53,463 nucleotides of DNA, taken from contig PYJC01000087.1 in assembly GCA_003635255.1 (NCBI GenBank), positions 1 through 53,463 of the forward strand, in the 5' to 3' direction. This DNA is from Candidatus Poribacteria bacterium (GTDB lineage Bacteria; Poribacteria; WGA-4E; WGA-3G). Both the position numbers and the translations under genes were made by a program. This document shows positions 27,147-35,563 of the stretch, piece by piece; the first letter of the stretch is position 1, and each line of letters begins with the position of its first letter. Under the pieces are notes generated by a model, which ran no database searches, had not been told where the DNA came from, and saw nothing but the letters and a program-made list of their open reading frames with translations.

Positions 27147-27248
27147 CTATAACATCCGCGGCGAAACGCTCAGGATCTTCATCTGTAGAGATAACAGCGT
27201 GAAAGCGATAATTCCGAAACCGAGTATTAGCCGATAAACATTTCTCAT
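27147..27248 (-). CDS. Very small single-helix membrane peptide (33 aa)
   Basis: The sequence begins MRNVYRLILGFGIIAFTLL and has one hydrophobic helix. GGAGAAAGATC precedes the ATG at 27248. It lies 34 bp after the small two-helix membrane protein on the same strand and could be co-transcribed. It is not recognised and could be spurious. Confidence 0.35.
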   Translation of the reverse strand: MRNVYRLILGFGIIAFTLLSLQMKILSVSPRML

Positions 27249-27282
27249 GATCTTTCTCCTTCGATCTGGGTCAACTTTCGTA

Positions 27283-27471
27283 TCAATCTTGCCACGTAAA
27301 ACCTTTTAGAACATAGACAGTGAGGGCATAAAAAAGGATAAATAACGCTAACACAATTAACGCTTCCTTCCACCCACGCTCCGGAACTTTCATAAACAGG
27401 AGCATAGTACCCAGCGGAATCCATAAAACACCCATGAGTCTGGAAAATCCTTTTCTCCAATTTATGAACAT
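27283..27471 (-). CDS. Small two-helix membrane protein
   Basis: 62 residues from ATG 27471, which has CAGGAG at proper spacing; the longer open frame to 27555 overlaps the upstream gene's end. Two hydrophobic segments (LMGVLWIPLGTMLLFM and ALIVLALFILFYALTVYVL) are separated by a charged turn. No family is recognised. It is in line with the acetyltransferase upstream and the 33-residue peptide downstream. Confidence 0.55.
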   Translation of the reverse strand: MFINWRKGFSRLMGVLWIPLGTMLLFMKVPERGWKEALIVLALFILFYALTVYVLKGFTWQD

Positions 27472-27509
27472 CGATCTTACTCCTGAGATTTGCATGAAGC
27501 GGTAGGGGA

Positions 27510-28070
27510 TTAGAGCGGTTGTCCTAAATCGAAGTCCGCTTTTAGCATACTGCATGCGATGACATCTTCAAAATTTCCATCTTTTTTAACATGTTGCCGG
27601 AGACACCCTTCAGTGTGCATCCCGATTTTCTCAAGGACGCGTGCCGAAGCAGGGTTCCGTGTGTAGTAGTAAGCATAGATGCGATTCAATTTCAGCACTT
27701 CAAAACCATAAGCAACCACAGCACGTGCCGCTTCGGTGGCATACCCCCGGTTCCAATAAGGTTTTCCGAGCCAATAACCGAGCTCGCCTTTCTCATGCTT
27801 TCGGTCAAGTTGTTCAAGTCCTATGGTGCCGATGAAGTGCTTGTCGGTTATTAGCGCAATTGCGAAGTGCACACCTTTTCCTTTTTCAAACGCGTCGTGA
27901 CAGAAACGAAACCATTCTTCAGCCATACCGTCTTCATAAGGGTAAGGTACAGAAGTTAAGGTTGATGAAACGTCACGGTCGCCAGCGGAACGTTGTACAT
28001 CTGGTGCGTCCTCAAGCGTAAAGGAGCGTAGGATCAGTCTTTCTGTGTGAAGCGTCGGAGCAGTTTTCAT
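27510..28070 (-). CDS. GNAT acetyltransferase, RimJ/RimL type
   Basis: 186 residues covering one GNAT domain. It opens TERLILRSFTLEDAPDV, has the strand GELGYWLGKPYWNRGYATEA whose last part is the acetyl-CoA pyrophosphate loop, and closes with the helix NPASARVLEKIGM. This branch acetylates N-terminal amines of ribosomal proteins or detoxifies small amines. The substrate is not predicted. The ribosome site is weak (AAGAGA). It is the first gene of a short minus-strand unit. Confidence 0.88.
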   Translation of the reverse strand: MKTAPTLHTERLILRSFTLEDAPDVQRSAGDRDVSSTLTSVPYPYEDGMAEEWFRFCHDAFEKGKGVHFAIALITDKHFIGTIGLEQLDRKHEKGELGYWLGKPYWNRGYATEAARAVVAYGFEVLKLNRIYAYYYTRNPASARVLEKIGMHTEGCLRQHVKKDGNFEDVIACSMLKADFDLGQPL

Positions 28071-28261
28071 TTTATTTCTCTTAACTTTGAGGGGCTTACA
28101 TAATACCCATTGTAATTTAGGACTTACACAATTAATTCAGGACTTACGCAGACAGGCGATGGATCGCCAGACTACGAACACAAACCTCTTGTCCTATAGG
28201 CATTTCTCCAAAGCGTGGCGGTTTGTAGTGGCGCAATTCGTTGCGCCTTGCGTAAGACCTA
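28071..28261. other. Gene-free DNA with GGCGCAA-TTCG-TTGCGCC hairpin
   Basis: Two short direct repeats (AGGACTTACACAATTAATTC / AGGACTTACGCAG) are followed by a 7-bp hairpin capped by TTCG at about 28228-28248. It is probably a dispersed palindromic repeat or a weak terminator. No coding frame is supported. Confidence 0.4.
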
Positions 28262-28870
28262 TCAATCAAAAAAATCGTGGAATTTAGACGTTGTATTTTT
28301 AGATGCATACCCAACAATTGCCAGTTGGGTGGAGACGGGAGGTAGAGGGATCTACCCCGGTCATCCGTCTCCAACGTCCATTCGTAGGGATACAAGATTT
28401 TCCGAAGAAAACCGAGTAAAATTACGACGCTTGTTTAAAATATCAGACAAATCAATTATGATCTATGATATAATTAAACCCGCACTGGCAATCTACGCTT
28501 GGCAGTGCCGCAGTTCGGGAGACTAGCCCTCTCACCGAACCACCTGTAAAGGGTTTCACGGATGCCAAAATAGATTATATCAAAAATGAAAATAGAATAC
28601 AACATTTTTTTTCTATCAACTCAATTTTTGTCTAAGCTGCGGTTACCTCCCAACAAATTTTGGGGATTGATGAACATTTTCGGCTCACTTTCGACATGCT
28701 GTCTTGCGTTTTGTTACCGAACTCGCTCACCACAAATAATAGCAAGATTTATGCCAAGCAAATTTTGGCAATATTAGGAGCGAAGACGGAGATTTCAGCA
28801 CAGTTTTTGTAAAAATCAGCACAGTTTTTGTAAAAATCAGCGTAGGATTTGCAGAGAAAGTTGGATGTAA
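28262..28870 (+). repeat. Long repeat, copy A
   Basis: About 600 bp aligning over nearly full length with 34190-34790 (roughly 80% identity by eye). In order it contains hairpin CCAAC-GTTGG, hairpin GGAGACGG..CCGTCTCC enclosing GGTAGAGGGATCTACC, a TATAAT box, the three-hairpin RNA candidate, and two 21-bp direct repeats ending the element. Copy A leads into a decayed AAA+ regulator fragment, while copy B lies upstream of an intact one. Confidence 0.7.
28478..28566 (+). ncRNA. Candidate structured RNA, copy A
   Basis: Downstream of TATAAT (28469-28474). Hairpin 1 is GCACTGGCAA/TTGGCAGTGC (28482-28508, one mismatch). Hairpin 2 is GTTCGG/CCGAAC with inner GAGA/TCTC (28513-28540). Hairpin 3 is an imperfect one at 28541-28563. 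Copy B at 34404 keeps all three and the identical loop GACTAGCCC. No known RNA family is recognised. Confidence 0.45.
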
Positions 28871-29112
28871 GGCATTTTATCCAAACGTCCACCTCCAGAT
28901 ATGGGTCTCGGGTTCTTATGCTATTGTCCGGCTATCTCACCGAAGCAACACCTACTCGACTCCTGAGGAAGAAACACTTGAAGAACAGTCTCCTCTCGTT
29001 GGAAAGAGCGCACTCATGCGTGAAGTTAATAAAAAAATTGGACTTGCAGCCAGTTTTAACGCTTCAGTGTTGATTGAGGGTGAAACAGGCACTGGGAAGG
29101 GGGTGGTTGCGC
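28863..29112 (+). pseudogene. Fragment of NtrC-type AAA+ regulator
   Basis: The open frame contains SPLVGKSALMREVNKKIG and VLIEGETGTGKGVVAR, the start of a sigma-54 activator AAA+ domain up to Walker A. It breaks exactly after VAR, where the reading passes into antisense DNA of a HlyD-type gene and stops. The same segment in the intact regulator is at 36434-36564. Confidence 0.7.
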
Positions 29113-29197
29113 GCTACGGGTTTGTGAGACCTTAAAGCGTTGCTCGACCGCCTCAAAGTTACTGTCGCTGATGTGTTGCTTCTCGTGCAGTGTTTTA
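29110..29197 (-). pseudogene. Fragment of HlyD-type adaptor gene
   Basis: Minus-strand reading RNKTLHEKQHISDSNFEAVE and onward matches the coiled-coil hairpin region of the intact adaptor gene (39042-39131) with only a few differences over 88 bp. It is clearly a displaced fragment. Confidence 0.8.
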
Positions 29198-29203
29198 TTC
29201 CGC

Positions 29204-29267
29204 GCAGATAACGGATATCAGTATTAGTAGAAATCTGGCAGTAGATAAAGTGTATTTGCGATACATA
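29204..29267 (-). pseudogene. 5' fragment of a caspase-like gene
   Basis: MYRKYTLSTARFLLILISVI, with the upstream GGAGGAAATT, corresponds to the start of the caspase-like protein at 23828 (MNRTYTLPTAGFLLLLIMVL) and its leader, which has the same ribosome site. Only about 20 codons survive before the HlyD fragment. Confidence 0.7.
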
Positions 29268-29279
29268 ATTTCCTCCTAA

Positions 29280-30085
29280 AAATGTTAAATCATATTCCCT
29301 ATGTGATTTTTCATAGGTTTCCATTTGACCCAACCCGCGCGCTTGAGTCGAACTCGCGTTGCAATATAGATTTCAACTGATATACAGAAATTCCTACTTA
29401 TAGTTTGTATCAAATGACCCCATGAGTTAAACTTATAGTATGAGTCAGCCTAACAAGTAGATGTATTCGCATCACCATTGGTGTCAATTTTAGAAAAATA
29501 ACCGTCTCGGTACCAGACCCGGTAGGTTCGGTTTCCCAATAGTACGATAGGTGTCAATTTAAGAAGAAAGTCCTGTAGGTTGGGTTGAACAGATACCACC
29601 GAAACCCCAAAATCAGAGAAAAACACAACTTCCTCCAGAGACGCTACGTCCATCAGAGATCGAGTAAAACCCAACGCTTTTGCTTTGAAGTTTCTCGGAC
29701 CCTGACCGTGTAAAGTTGGGTTTCACTATGTTCTTGAATAGATAGGGCAGCTATGGACTTTCAGGTATTTTGGGGCTATGAACATCGAACTTCTCAACGC
29801 CGTTCAACCCAACCTACAAGACTTGAAAATCATCTGGCCTTGGCGGATTGAATTTGTCTCAATTGACACCAATGATTCGGTTTCCTAACTGAACTGGCTT
29901 CTACGTGAAAACCTTGAAGACTCCACAAACTTCTTTAGTCCCGTAGGGTTTATTGACTTAGGTGTTTCTGCTGAGCGTATCACTTCTCACAGAAAATGCC
30001 AGCGAACCCAACTCAACCTATTGAGAAACGATAGCGGGGAAGCTAATAAACATCAGTCTTCCAGCTATCATAAGGTCTTATGATA
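29280..30085. repeat. Gene-free repeat-rich DNA
   Basis: Holds TGTCAATTT-bounded pieces (29486-29560, including CCGTCTCGGTACCAGACCCGG, related to 541-600 and 26355-26410), the second MITE copy, and an inverted copy of the AAACCCTACGGGA / CTTCAAGGTTT segment of 440-510 (about 29910-29960). No gene is supported. Confidence 0.5.
29575..29817. mobile_element. MITE-like element, copy 2
   Basis: 243 bp with 16-bp perfect terminal inverted repeats (GTAGGTTGGGTTGAAC / GTTCAACCCAACCTAC) and the same subterminal AACCCAACGC and AAGTTGGGTTTCACTA as copy 1. The interior has diverged. It sits inside TGTCAATTT-type repeat DNA, as copy 1 does (TAAATTGACC follows copy 1). Confidence 0.7.
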
Positions 30086-33076
30086 TTATTTCCGTATCAG
30101 CATCTTCCGTGTAGCGTTGAAATTGCCTGCTGTAACGGAGTCGCGTGTGGACTCCGTGGACAATGTATAGAAATAGACACCACTTGCCACAGGTTCCCCG
30201 ATTTGGTTTCTACCATCCCAATAAGCAGCACGCCCGCGACTCTCGTAGACACCCGCGGGCTGATGTCCCAATAGCAACTCCCGCACGGCTACACCGCGTA
30301 TATCATAGATCGTCACTATCACATCTGCCTCGGTTGCCAAGTGATAGGGTATCCATGTCTCAGGGTTGAAAGGGTTGGGATAGTTCGACAGTAATGCCGT
30401 TATTTCAGGGATCGCCCCCATTTCTGCAAGCACCTGCAGGAGTTTTTCAAGCAGCGGCAGCCACTTGCCAAGCCGCACATCTCCCGTCGCGAGGTGCTTC
30501 GCATCCGATAACGCGTTGGCAACATTGCCATAAGCCGTGATACCAGATGCCATCTGTGGAGGCGTGTTGAAACCTATCATGGGTGCACCGGCGGCACCGT
30601 CAAGTGCTGCGGCTGTCTCAGCTGCCAACGCCACCTCTTCTGCGACTTTCGCAGGCAAAACATCCTCTGCATCAATCGCATTAGCCACGGCGACCAAGTC
30701 TTGAACATTGACGACCCCATCGACATTGACATCCGCAGGCAATCCGTCGCCACGCATTTGATAGGAGACTGCCACCCACACGAGATCTAAGACATCCACC
30801 TTACCATCACTATTGACATCCAAATTCACTTCTATTGTTATGGTGAAAGTGAGGGTAACGGATGCGTCCGCGGCATCCGTGGCGGTGTAGGTGGCATCCG
30901 TAGCGGGTGCCGGTGTTGTCGGTGTGCCACTCAGCGTCCGGGTTGACGCATTAAACACTAAACCCTCGGGTATTGGTGACAGCGTATAGGTGTAAGGAGC
31001 AGTCCCACCGGTTGCTTGTGGCAAAACGAGCGGAGCAATGGCTCTATCGACGACGAATGTCTGATCGGCAATCGTGGTCGGACGCAAAGTGAGACCTGTC
31101 GGAGGCGGAACCTCAATATCAATCTGCAAATTCGGGTTATTGGCAAGGAGCGTTTGCAGTGGAGACAGATCCTCAATCGGGTTGCCCTCAAGATATAACT
31201 CCTCAAGATTTACGAGTCCTACGAGTGCCCCCACATCCGTGATTTGATTATACCACAGGACTAATTTCGTCAAGTTCGTCAAGTCTGTGAGTGGTGTGAT
31301 GTCCCTGATCTCGTTACTGCCGAGGCGTAAATCTTTCAGGTTCGTCAAGTTTTCGAGAGCGGTGATGTCCCTGATCTGGTTATTGCTAAGGAGTAAATCC
31401 CTCAAGTTCGTCAAGTTTGCGACTGCCGTGATGTCGCTGATTTGATTACCCCAGAGAACTAACATCTCAAAGTTTGTCAAGTCTGTGAGTGGTGTGATGT
31501 CCCTGATCTGATTATAGCCGAGGCGTAAATCCCTCAAGTTTGTCAGGTTTGCCAGTGGTGTGATGTCCCTGATCTGGTTATTACTGAGGAGTAATCTCAT
31601 CAAGTTTGTCAAGTTTGCCAGTGGTGTGATGTCGCTGATTTGATTACCCCAGAGAACTAACGTCTCAAAGTTTGTCAAGTCTGTGAGTGGTGTGATGTCC
31701 CTGATCTGATTATAGCCGAGGCGTAAATCCCTCATGCCTGTCAGATTTTCCAGTGGACTGACATCCGTAATTTTATTTTCCCTCCTGCTAAAGTCGATGA
31801 ATTCCAGCAGATTGTATGCGTACTCAATGCCTGTGAGATTCGTTATCCCAGTGAAATTTGAGACATTAAGGTTCCTCAGGTTTAACAGTGAATGCGTCGT
31901 AATATTGCCAATCTGCTGCCGTATTGCTGCTGCTAATTGCGTATCTGGAATAGAGACTGCTCTGGCAGGCGGTACCACACGGGTAACATCGATCGGGTAG
32001 CTCTCACTTGACACAAAATTTCCGTTCACATCAATCGTCCGGAGGTACACAGACTCAATTCTCGGTGACAATTCCGTTGTGACGAATTCAACGGTGGCAC
32101 TCGTTTCGTTGATGTGCTTGCAGGCGATGAATGCGCCTGAACGGCCCCGTTCGGGTGCGTGTAACTGCACTTGATGGATCCCATCGGCATCGGTAACGCT
32201 AAAGCGGAGACGGATCGCATTCGGTGCGGCCGCGAGACTTGGCGGGCCAAGCATATCGACAGTTGGCAAGGTATCGCCCGGGGCGGTCTGGTTGATGTTG
32301 AAAGACTCGTGGTCATCAAGGGCTCCGACACCGCAGAGATGAGTCGTCCTTGAAGCGGCAGACGACGGAAGTAGATCGGTGAGGCTCAGATCAAGCCCCT
32401 CAACGGCGGATAAGGTTTGGTTGATTTCAAAATAACGATGGACATCCAGCCATTCCGCACTACAGAAAGATATCATCATTCGGTCATTTATGTCAATATA
32501 TGCGGATGGAATCCATTTTCCACGTGTCCGCCAATCATGCGCCATTCCAAAAGCATGTCCGAGTTCATGGGCGGCCACGCTGACAGTAAAACAACCACCG
32601 GAAGCAGGGATCAGGGCACGCCCTGCAAGAGATGAACCCCCACCGACACCACATGCAAAGTTGTCAATAAGCTCGGTACTTGTATCTAACGCTGTTAGAT
32701 AGATGCTGTTTGACACGTCAAACTGTCTTTCAATTTCTGTCCAGACTTTCCACCAGGCACCATTATTATAATATGCATCGTTAAACTGCCCGTTCAGACG
32801 GTGCACCACTACTCTTCCTTCGGTGTTTGCCTCAAACGCAAAGGTTTTCCTACCGAACCCATGTGCCTCCATGTGTCCAGCGTAGAACAATTGTGTGTCC
32901 TTAATCAACTTATCCAGTTTTTCGTTGATGTCCGGCTGTGGTGCCCGGTCGCTGGGTAGGAAGTAGATAACTCGTACAACATATTCCGGTGAACCTACTT
33001 GTGCGAAACTGTTTGGCACAAACGCGAGCGTTAGAAGAATGGGTAATGTGAGCGTGAAACATAAAGTCGTTTTCAT
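30086..33076 (-). CDS. Exported metallopeptidase-like / LRR / dockerin / FlgD-like CTD protein
   Basis: 996 residues from ATG 33076 (signal peptide MKTTLCFTLTLPILLTLAF, AGGAG before it). The N-terminal domain carries HELGHAFGMAH (about 170-180), the zinc motif HExxHxxGxxH of metzincin-type peptidases. It is followed by a linker and about 12 internalin-like 22-residue leucine-rich repeats (LTNLRDLRLGYNQIRDITPL type, about 400-640). An Ig-like putative domain, two dockerin-like calcium motifs (DVNSDGKVDVLDLV; DVNVDGVVNVQDLV) and the FlgD-like C-terminus with NYPNPFNPETWIPYHL ending RKMLIRK complete it. It is predicted to be extracellular and surface-attached. The LRR units repeat almost exactly at DNA level, pointing to recent expansion. 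Confidence 0.85.
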   Translation of the reverse strand: MKTTLCFTLTLPILLTLAFVPNSFAQVGSPEYVVRVIYFLPSDRAPQPDINEKLDKLIKDTQLFYAGHMEAHGFGRKTFAFEANTEGRVVVHRLNGQFNDAYYNNGAWWKVWTEIERQFDVSNSIYLTALDTSTELIDNFACGVGGGSSLAGRALIPASGGCFTVSVAAHELGHAFGMAHDWRTRGKWIPSAYIDINDRMMISFCSAEWLDVHRYFEINQTLSAVEGLDLSLTDLLPSSAASRTTHLCGVGALDDHESFNINQTAPGDTLPTVDMLGPPSLAAAPNAIRLRFSVTDADGIHQVQLHAPERGRSGAFIACKHINETSATVEFVTTELSPRIESVYLRTIDVNGNFVSSESYPIDVTRVVPPARAVSIPDTQLAAAIRQQIGNITTHSLLNLRNLNVSNFTGITNLTGIEYAYNLLEFIDFSRRENKITDVSPLENLTGMRDLRLGYNQIRDITPLTDLTNFETLVLWGNQISDITPLANLTNLMRLLLSNNQIRDITPLANLTNLRDLRLGYNQIRDITPLTDLTNFEMLVLWGNQISDITAVANLTNLRDLLLSNNQIRDITALENLTNLKDLRLGSNEIRDITPLTDLTNLTKLVLWYNQITDVGALVGLVNLEELYLEGNPIEDLSPLQTLLANNPNLQIDIEVPPPTGLTLRPTTIADQTFVVDRAIAPLVLPQATGGTAPYTYTLSPIPEGLVFNASTRTLSGTPTTPAPATDATYTATDAADASVTLTFTITIEVNLDVNSDGKVDVLDLVWVAVSYQMRGDGLPADVNVDGVVNVQDLVAVANAIDAEDVLPAKVAEEVALAAETAAALDGAAGAPMIGFNTPPQMASGITAYGNVANALSDAKHLATGDVRLGKWLPLLEKLLQVLAEMGAIPEITALLSNYPNPFNPETWIPYHLATEADVIVTIYDIRGVAVRELLLGHQPAGVYESRGRAAYWDGRNQIGEPVASGVYFYTLSTESTRDSVTAGNFNATRKMLIRK

Positions 33077-33158
33077 AAGTCGCTCCTGCTTTTTTTGAGA
33101 GGGTGGTCTCTGTGATTGTCTGGGTAACACAAAAACCACCCCTGAGTTTTGGAAAGAT

Positions 33159-33677
33159 TTACTTCCGTATCAGCATCTTGCGTGTTGCGGTAAATTCACC
33201 TGCTGTAACGGAGTCGCGTGCGGACTCCGTGGACAATGTATAGAAATAGACACCGCTTGCGATAGGCTCACCTTGTTGATTTTTCCCATCCCAATACGCT
33301 GCGCGCCCGCGACTCTCATAAACACCCACGGGTTGATGCCCTAACGTCAGTTCACGAACCACACTGCCGCGGACATCATAGATCGTCAAAGTCACTTCTG
33401 CGTCAGTTGCCAAGTGATAATGTATCCATGTCTCCGGATTGAAGGGGTTTGGATAATTCGGCAACAGTGCCGTTGTTTCGGGTATCGCACGTATTTCTAG
33501 CCGAATGCCATCCGGGGAATACGCTACCTCATTAGCAAGCCCTTTGCCGAAGCGCGCTTTCGCACCGTCCGGCAAGGACCATCGCGTGAAATCTTGCGCA
33601 TCACTCGTTGTTACGGTAAGGGTTAACACACTCAATAAAACTATCGGAAGAAAAAAGAACAAAGTTCTGAGTTTCAT
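33159..33677 (-). CDS. Signal peptide fused to FlgD-like CTD: deletion derivative
   Basis: 172 residues from ATG 33677 (MKLRTLFFFLPIVLLSV). The first about 60 residues (signal peptide, then RWSLPDGAKARFGKGLANEVAYSPDG) match the beginning of the WD40 protein. The next residues (IRLEIRAIPETTALL) jump straight into the C-terminal FlgD-like domain ending RKMLIRK. The frame is intact across the junction, so all WD40, Ig and dockerin parts were lost in one in-frame deletion. The product could still be exported as a bare CTD, or the gene may be a silent relic. It is 82 bp upstream of the LRR gene on the same strand. Confidence 0.65.
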   Translation of the reverse strand: MKLRTLFFFLPIVLLSVLTLTVTTSDAQDFTRWSLPDGAKARFGKGLANEVAYSPDGIRLEIRAIPETTALLPNYPNPFNPETWIHYHLATDAEVTLTIYDVRGSVVRELTLGHQPVGVYESRGRAAYWDGKNQQGEPIASGVYFYTLSTESARDSVTAGEFTATRKMLIRK

Positions 33678-33839
33678 CGTAGAAATCTCCTTTGTTTGTA
33701 ACCTGAATTCGGTTAACAAATACCAAACTCTTGATAGGTTTAGTTGTTGGTTTTTCCCATCCCCGGTGGGGTGGTTGTAACCGCATAAACGAGTCCAGTG
33801 CTTTTGGGCAGCCGGGTCAAGTTTTTTTGCGTAAGTCCT

Positions 33840-34020
33840 GATCTACTTGCATTTTTATTATCGGACTCACGTTCACGAACATATAAAGCAAGATTTATAC
33901 CAAGCAAATTTTTTTAAGGATTGGGCGGAAAAATGGCGATTCCAGCACAAGTTTTGTCCGAATCAACATCAGTTTTGTAAAAATTCGCACAAGTTTTGCA
34001 AAGAAATTTGAACTAACGTG
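33840..34020 (+). repeat. Partial copy C of the long repeat
   Basis: Contains GCAAGATTTATACCAAGCAAA and three degenerate versions of the 21-bp unit CAGCACAGTTTTTGTAAAAATC (33941-34000), matching the 3' part of copies A and B. Confidence 0.5.
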
Positions 34021-34160
34021 CTTATATACTTTTTTCGTGTTCAGCGTTTGCGTTATACTATCTCTTGGGCTCTGCTGGACAAGTTTCGTTAACCGGCACA
34101 GAAGAACGAAGCGTATGGACCCGCCGGCATGAAACCTTCACTGCAGATAGGAAGAAATAA
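34021..34160 (+). ncRNA. Candidate pseudoknot RNA, copy 1
   Basis: CCGGC (34093-34097) pairs GCCGG (34123-34127). GAAG (34101-34104), inside that loop, can pair CTTC (34136-34139) outside it. Copy 2 at 35241 has CCAGC/GCTGG instead, which is a compensatory change. Flanks GTTAACC and GCATGRAAACC are conserved. Confidence 0.35.
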
Positions 34161-34189
34161 GCGACTGCAAAGTATAAATCACAACCATC

Positions 34190-34790
34190 AGCGAATCAAA
34201 AAAATCGTGGGATTTGGACGTTATATTTTCAGATACATACCCAACAATTGCCAGTTGGATGGAGACGGGAGGTAGGGGCCTACCCCGGTAATCCGTCTCC
34301 AACGTCCATTTGTAACTATACGAGATTTTCAAAAAAAATCAAGTAAAATTACAATGCTGGTTAAAATATCCTGCACATCAATAGCGATCTATGATATAAT
34401 TAAACCCGCACTGGCAATCTACGCTTGGCAGTGCCGTGGTTCGGGAGACTAGCCCTCTCGCCGAACCATCTGTAAAGGATTTTTACGGATGCCAAAACGA
34501 ATTATAGCAAAAATGAAAATAAAATACAATATTTTTTCTATCAACGCAATTTTTGTGTGAACTTCGGTTACCTCCTAACATATTTTGGTGATTGATGGAT
34601 ATTTCCTGCCACTTTCGGCAGGCTGTCTTACGTTTTGTTACCGAACTCGCGCACAAAACATGGTAGCAAGGTTTATGCCAAGCGAATCGGCAATATTAGG
34701 GGCGAAAACGGAGATTTCCAGCACAGTTTTTGTAAAAATCCGCACAGTTTTTGTAAAAATCCGCAGAAGTTTTGCCAAGGGAACAGAGAT
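34190..34790 (+). repeat. Long repeat, copy B
   Basis: Counterpart of 28262-28870, with the same order of hairpins, promoter-like TATAAT (34395-34400), RNA candidate and two tandem 21-bp units at 34719-34761. The inner hairpin is perfect here (GGTAGG-GG-CCTACC). Short frames through it (for example 34585-34809) are not conserved with copy A and are not annotated. Confidence 0.7.
34404..34493 (+). ncRNA. Candidate structured RNA, copy B
   Basis: Hairpin 1 at 34408-34434. Hairpin 2 GGTTCGG/CCGAACC (34438-34467) with inner GAGA/TCTC and loop CTAGCCC. Hairpin 3 ATCTGTAAA/TTTACGGAT (34468-34490, 9 bp including one G-T). Preceded by TATAAT at transcription-start distance. Sequence in the paired arms and in loop 2 is the best-conserved part of the long repeat. 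The family is unknown. Confidence 0.45.
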
Positions 34791-34809
34791 CCCTAACATC
34801 GTTCATTGA

Positions 34810-35160
34810 TGTTTTTTGGGGAGCAGATGGGATAGACAAGTTGGTGTAACAGATGCTGTCCGGAGAATTGATGTGGATTTTCTGGGGCGCGCGTTTATCC
34901 GGATCCGTACATAGTTTTTAACGTGAGTTTAAAAATAAAAATTGAAGTTCCCGTAGGTGTATTTTATTTCCCAACCGACCTTTAATTATCAAACTTCCGG
35001 AATTTTTATTAAATTTATTTGCTTTTTCCCTAAAAATGCTATATAATATTAGTTAGATACAAGTTTTATAATTTGAATAATTTAAATAATGACAAAAATT
35101 GACTGATTATAACCCAAGTTGTTGGTTGTCCGTCTAAGCGAAACCCAACATCTCACTTTT
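34810..35160. other. AT-rich gene-free spacer
   Basis: No conserved frame, no strong hairpin. A short stretch with AACCCAAGTTGTTGG and CGAAACCCAACATC near 35112-35152 may be a worn MITE end. Otherwise nothing is visible. Confidence 0.4.
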
Positions 35161-35310
35161 ATCAAACTCACGTTTCTTGTAAACCTTTTTATCATGTTGT
35201 GCGTTTAAGTTATTGTGATGTCTTATGGATGAGTTTTGTTAACCAGCACGGAGGGGCGAGGCTCTAAGGGCCCGCTGGCATGGAAACCTCCGCTGCAAAT
35301 AGGAAAAAAC
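35161..35310 (+). ncRNA. Candidate pseudoknot RNA, copy 2
   Basis: CCAGC (35243-35247) pairs GCTGG (35274-35278). CGGAGG (35249-35254), within that loop, pairs CCTCCG (35287-35292), giving an H-type pseudoknot with 5- and 6-bp stems. Downstream, GCTATC/GATAGC can form another hairpin (about 35333-35388). A strong terminator follows at 35564, so a transcript of some 370 nt is plausible. Confidence 0.4.
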
Positions 35311-35563
35311 AACTAAGTCCCGTGCTATCGTATGCTAAAACCTTAAGATCAATGCGCATGATAGCGAACAGAGTCTGCAGGAAAGTAAGAAAGATGATAT
35401 TTTTACGTTCACTCTCCAACTGGCATAGCGGAATTAATCCAATGGCGTTTGGGACATCGCATGACGTCGATGTCGTCCCAACTGCTTACGGGGGAGTGTG
35501 CGTCTTAATGGATAACTGAAGTATGTATTGAAAATCATCGTTTTTCATTTTTTAGTCCAGTTG

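Noticed and set aside
27245..27460. 71-codon minus-strand frame
   Set aside because: Overlaps the two-helix membrane protein in another frame, without hydrophobic pattern or ribosome site.
35280..35519. 79-codon frame after the pseudoknot
   Set aside because: The ATG is shared with copy 1 (34129), but a one-base length difference breaks the frame between copies, so it is not a conserved protein.
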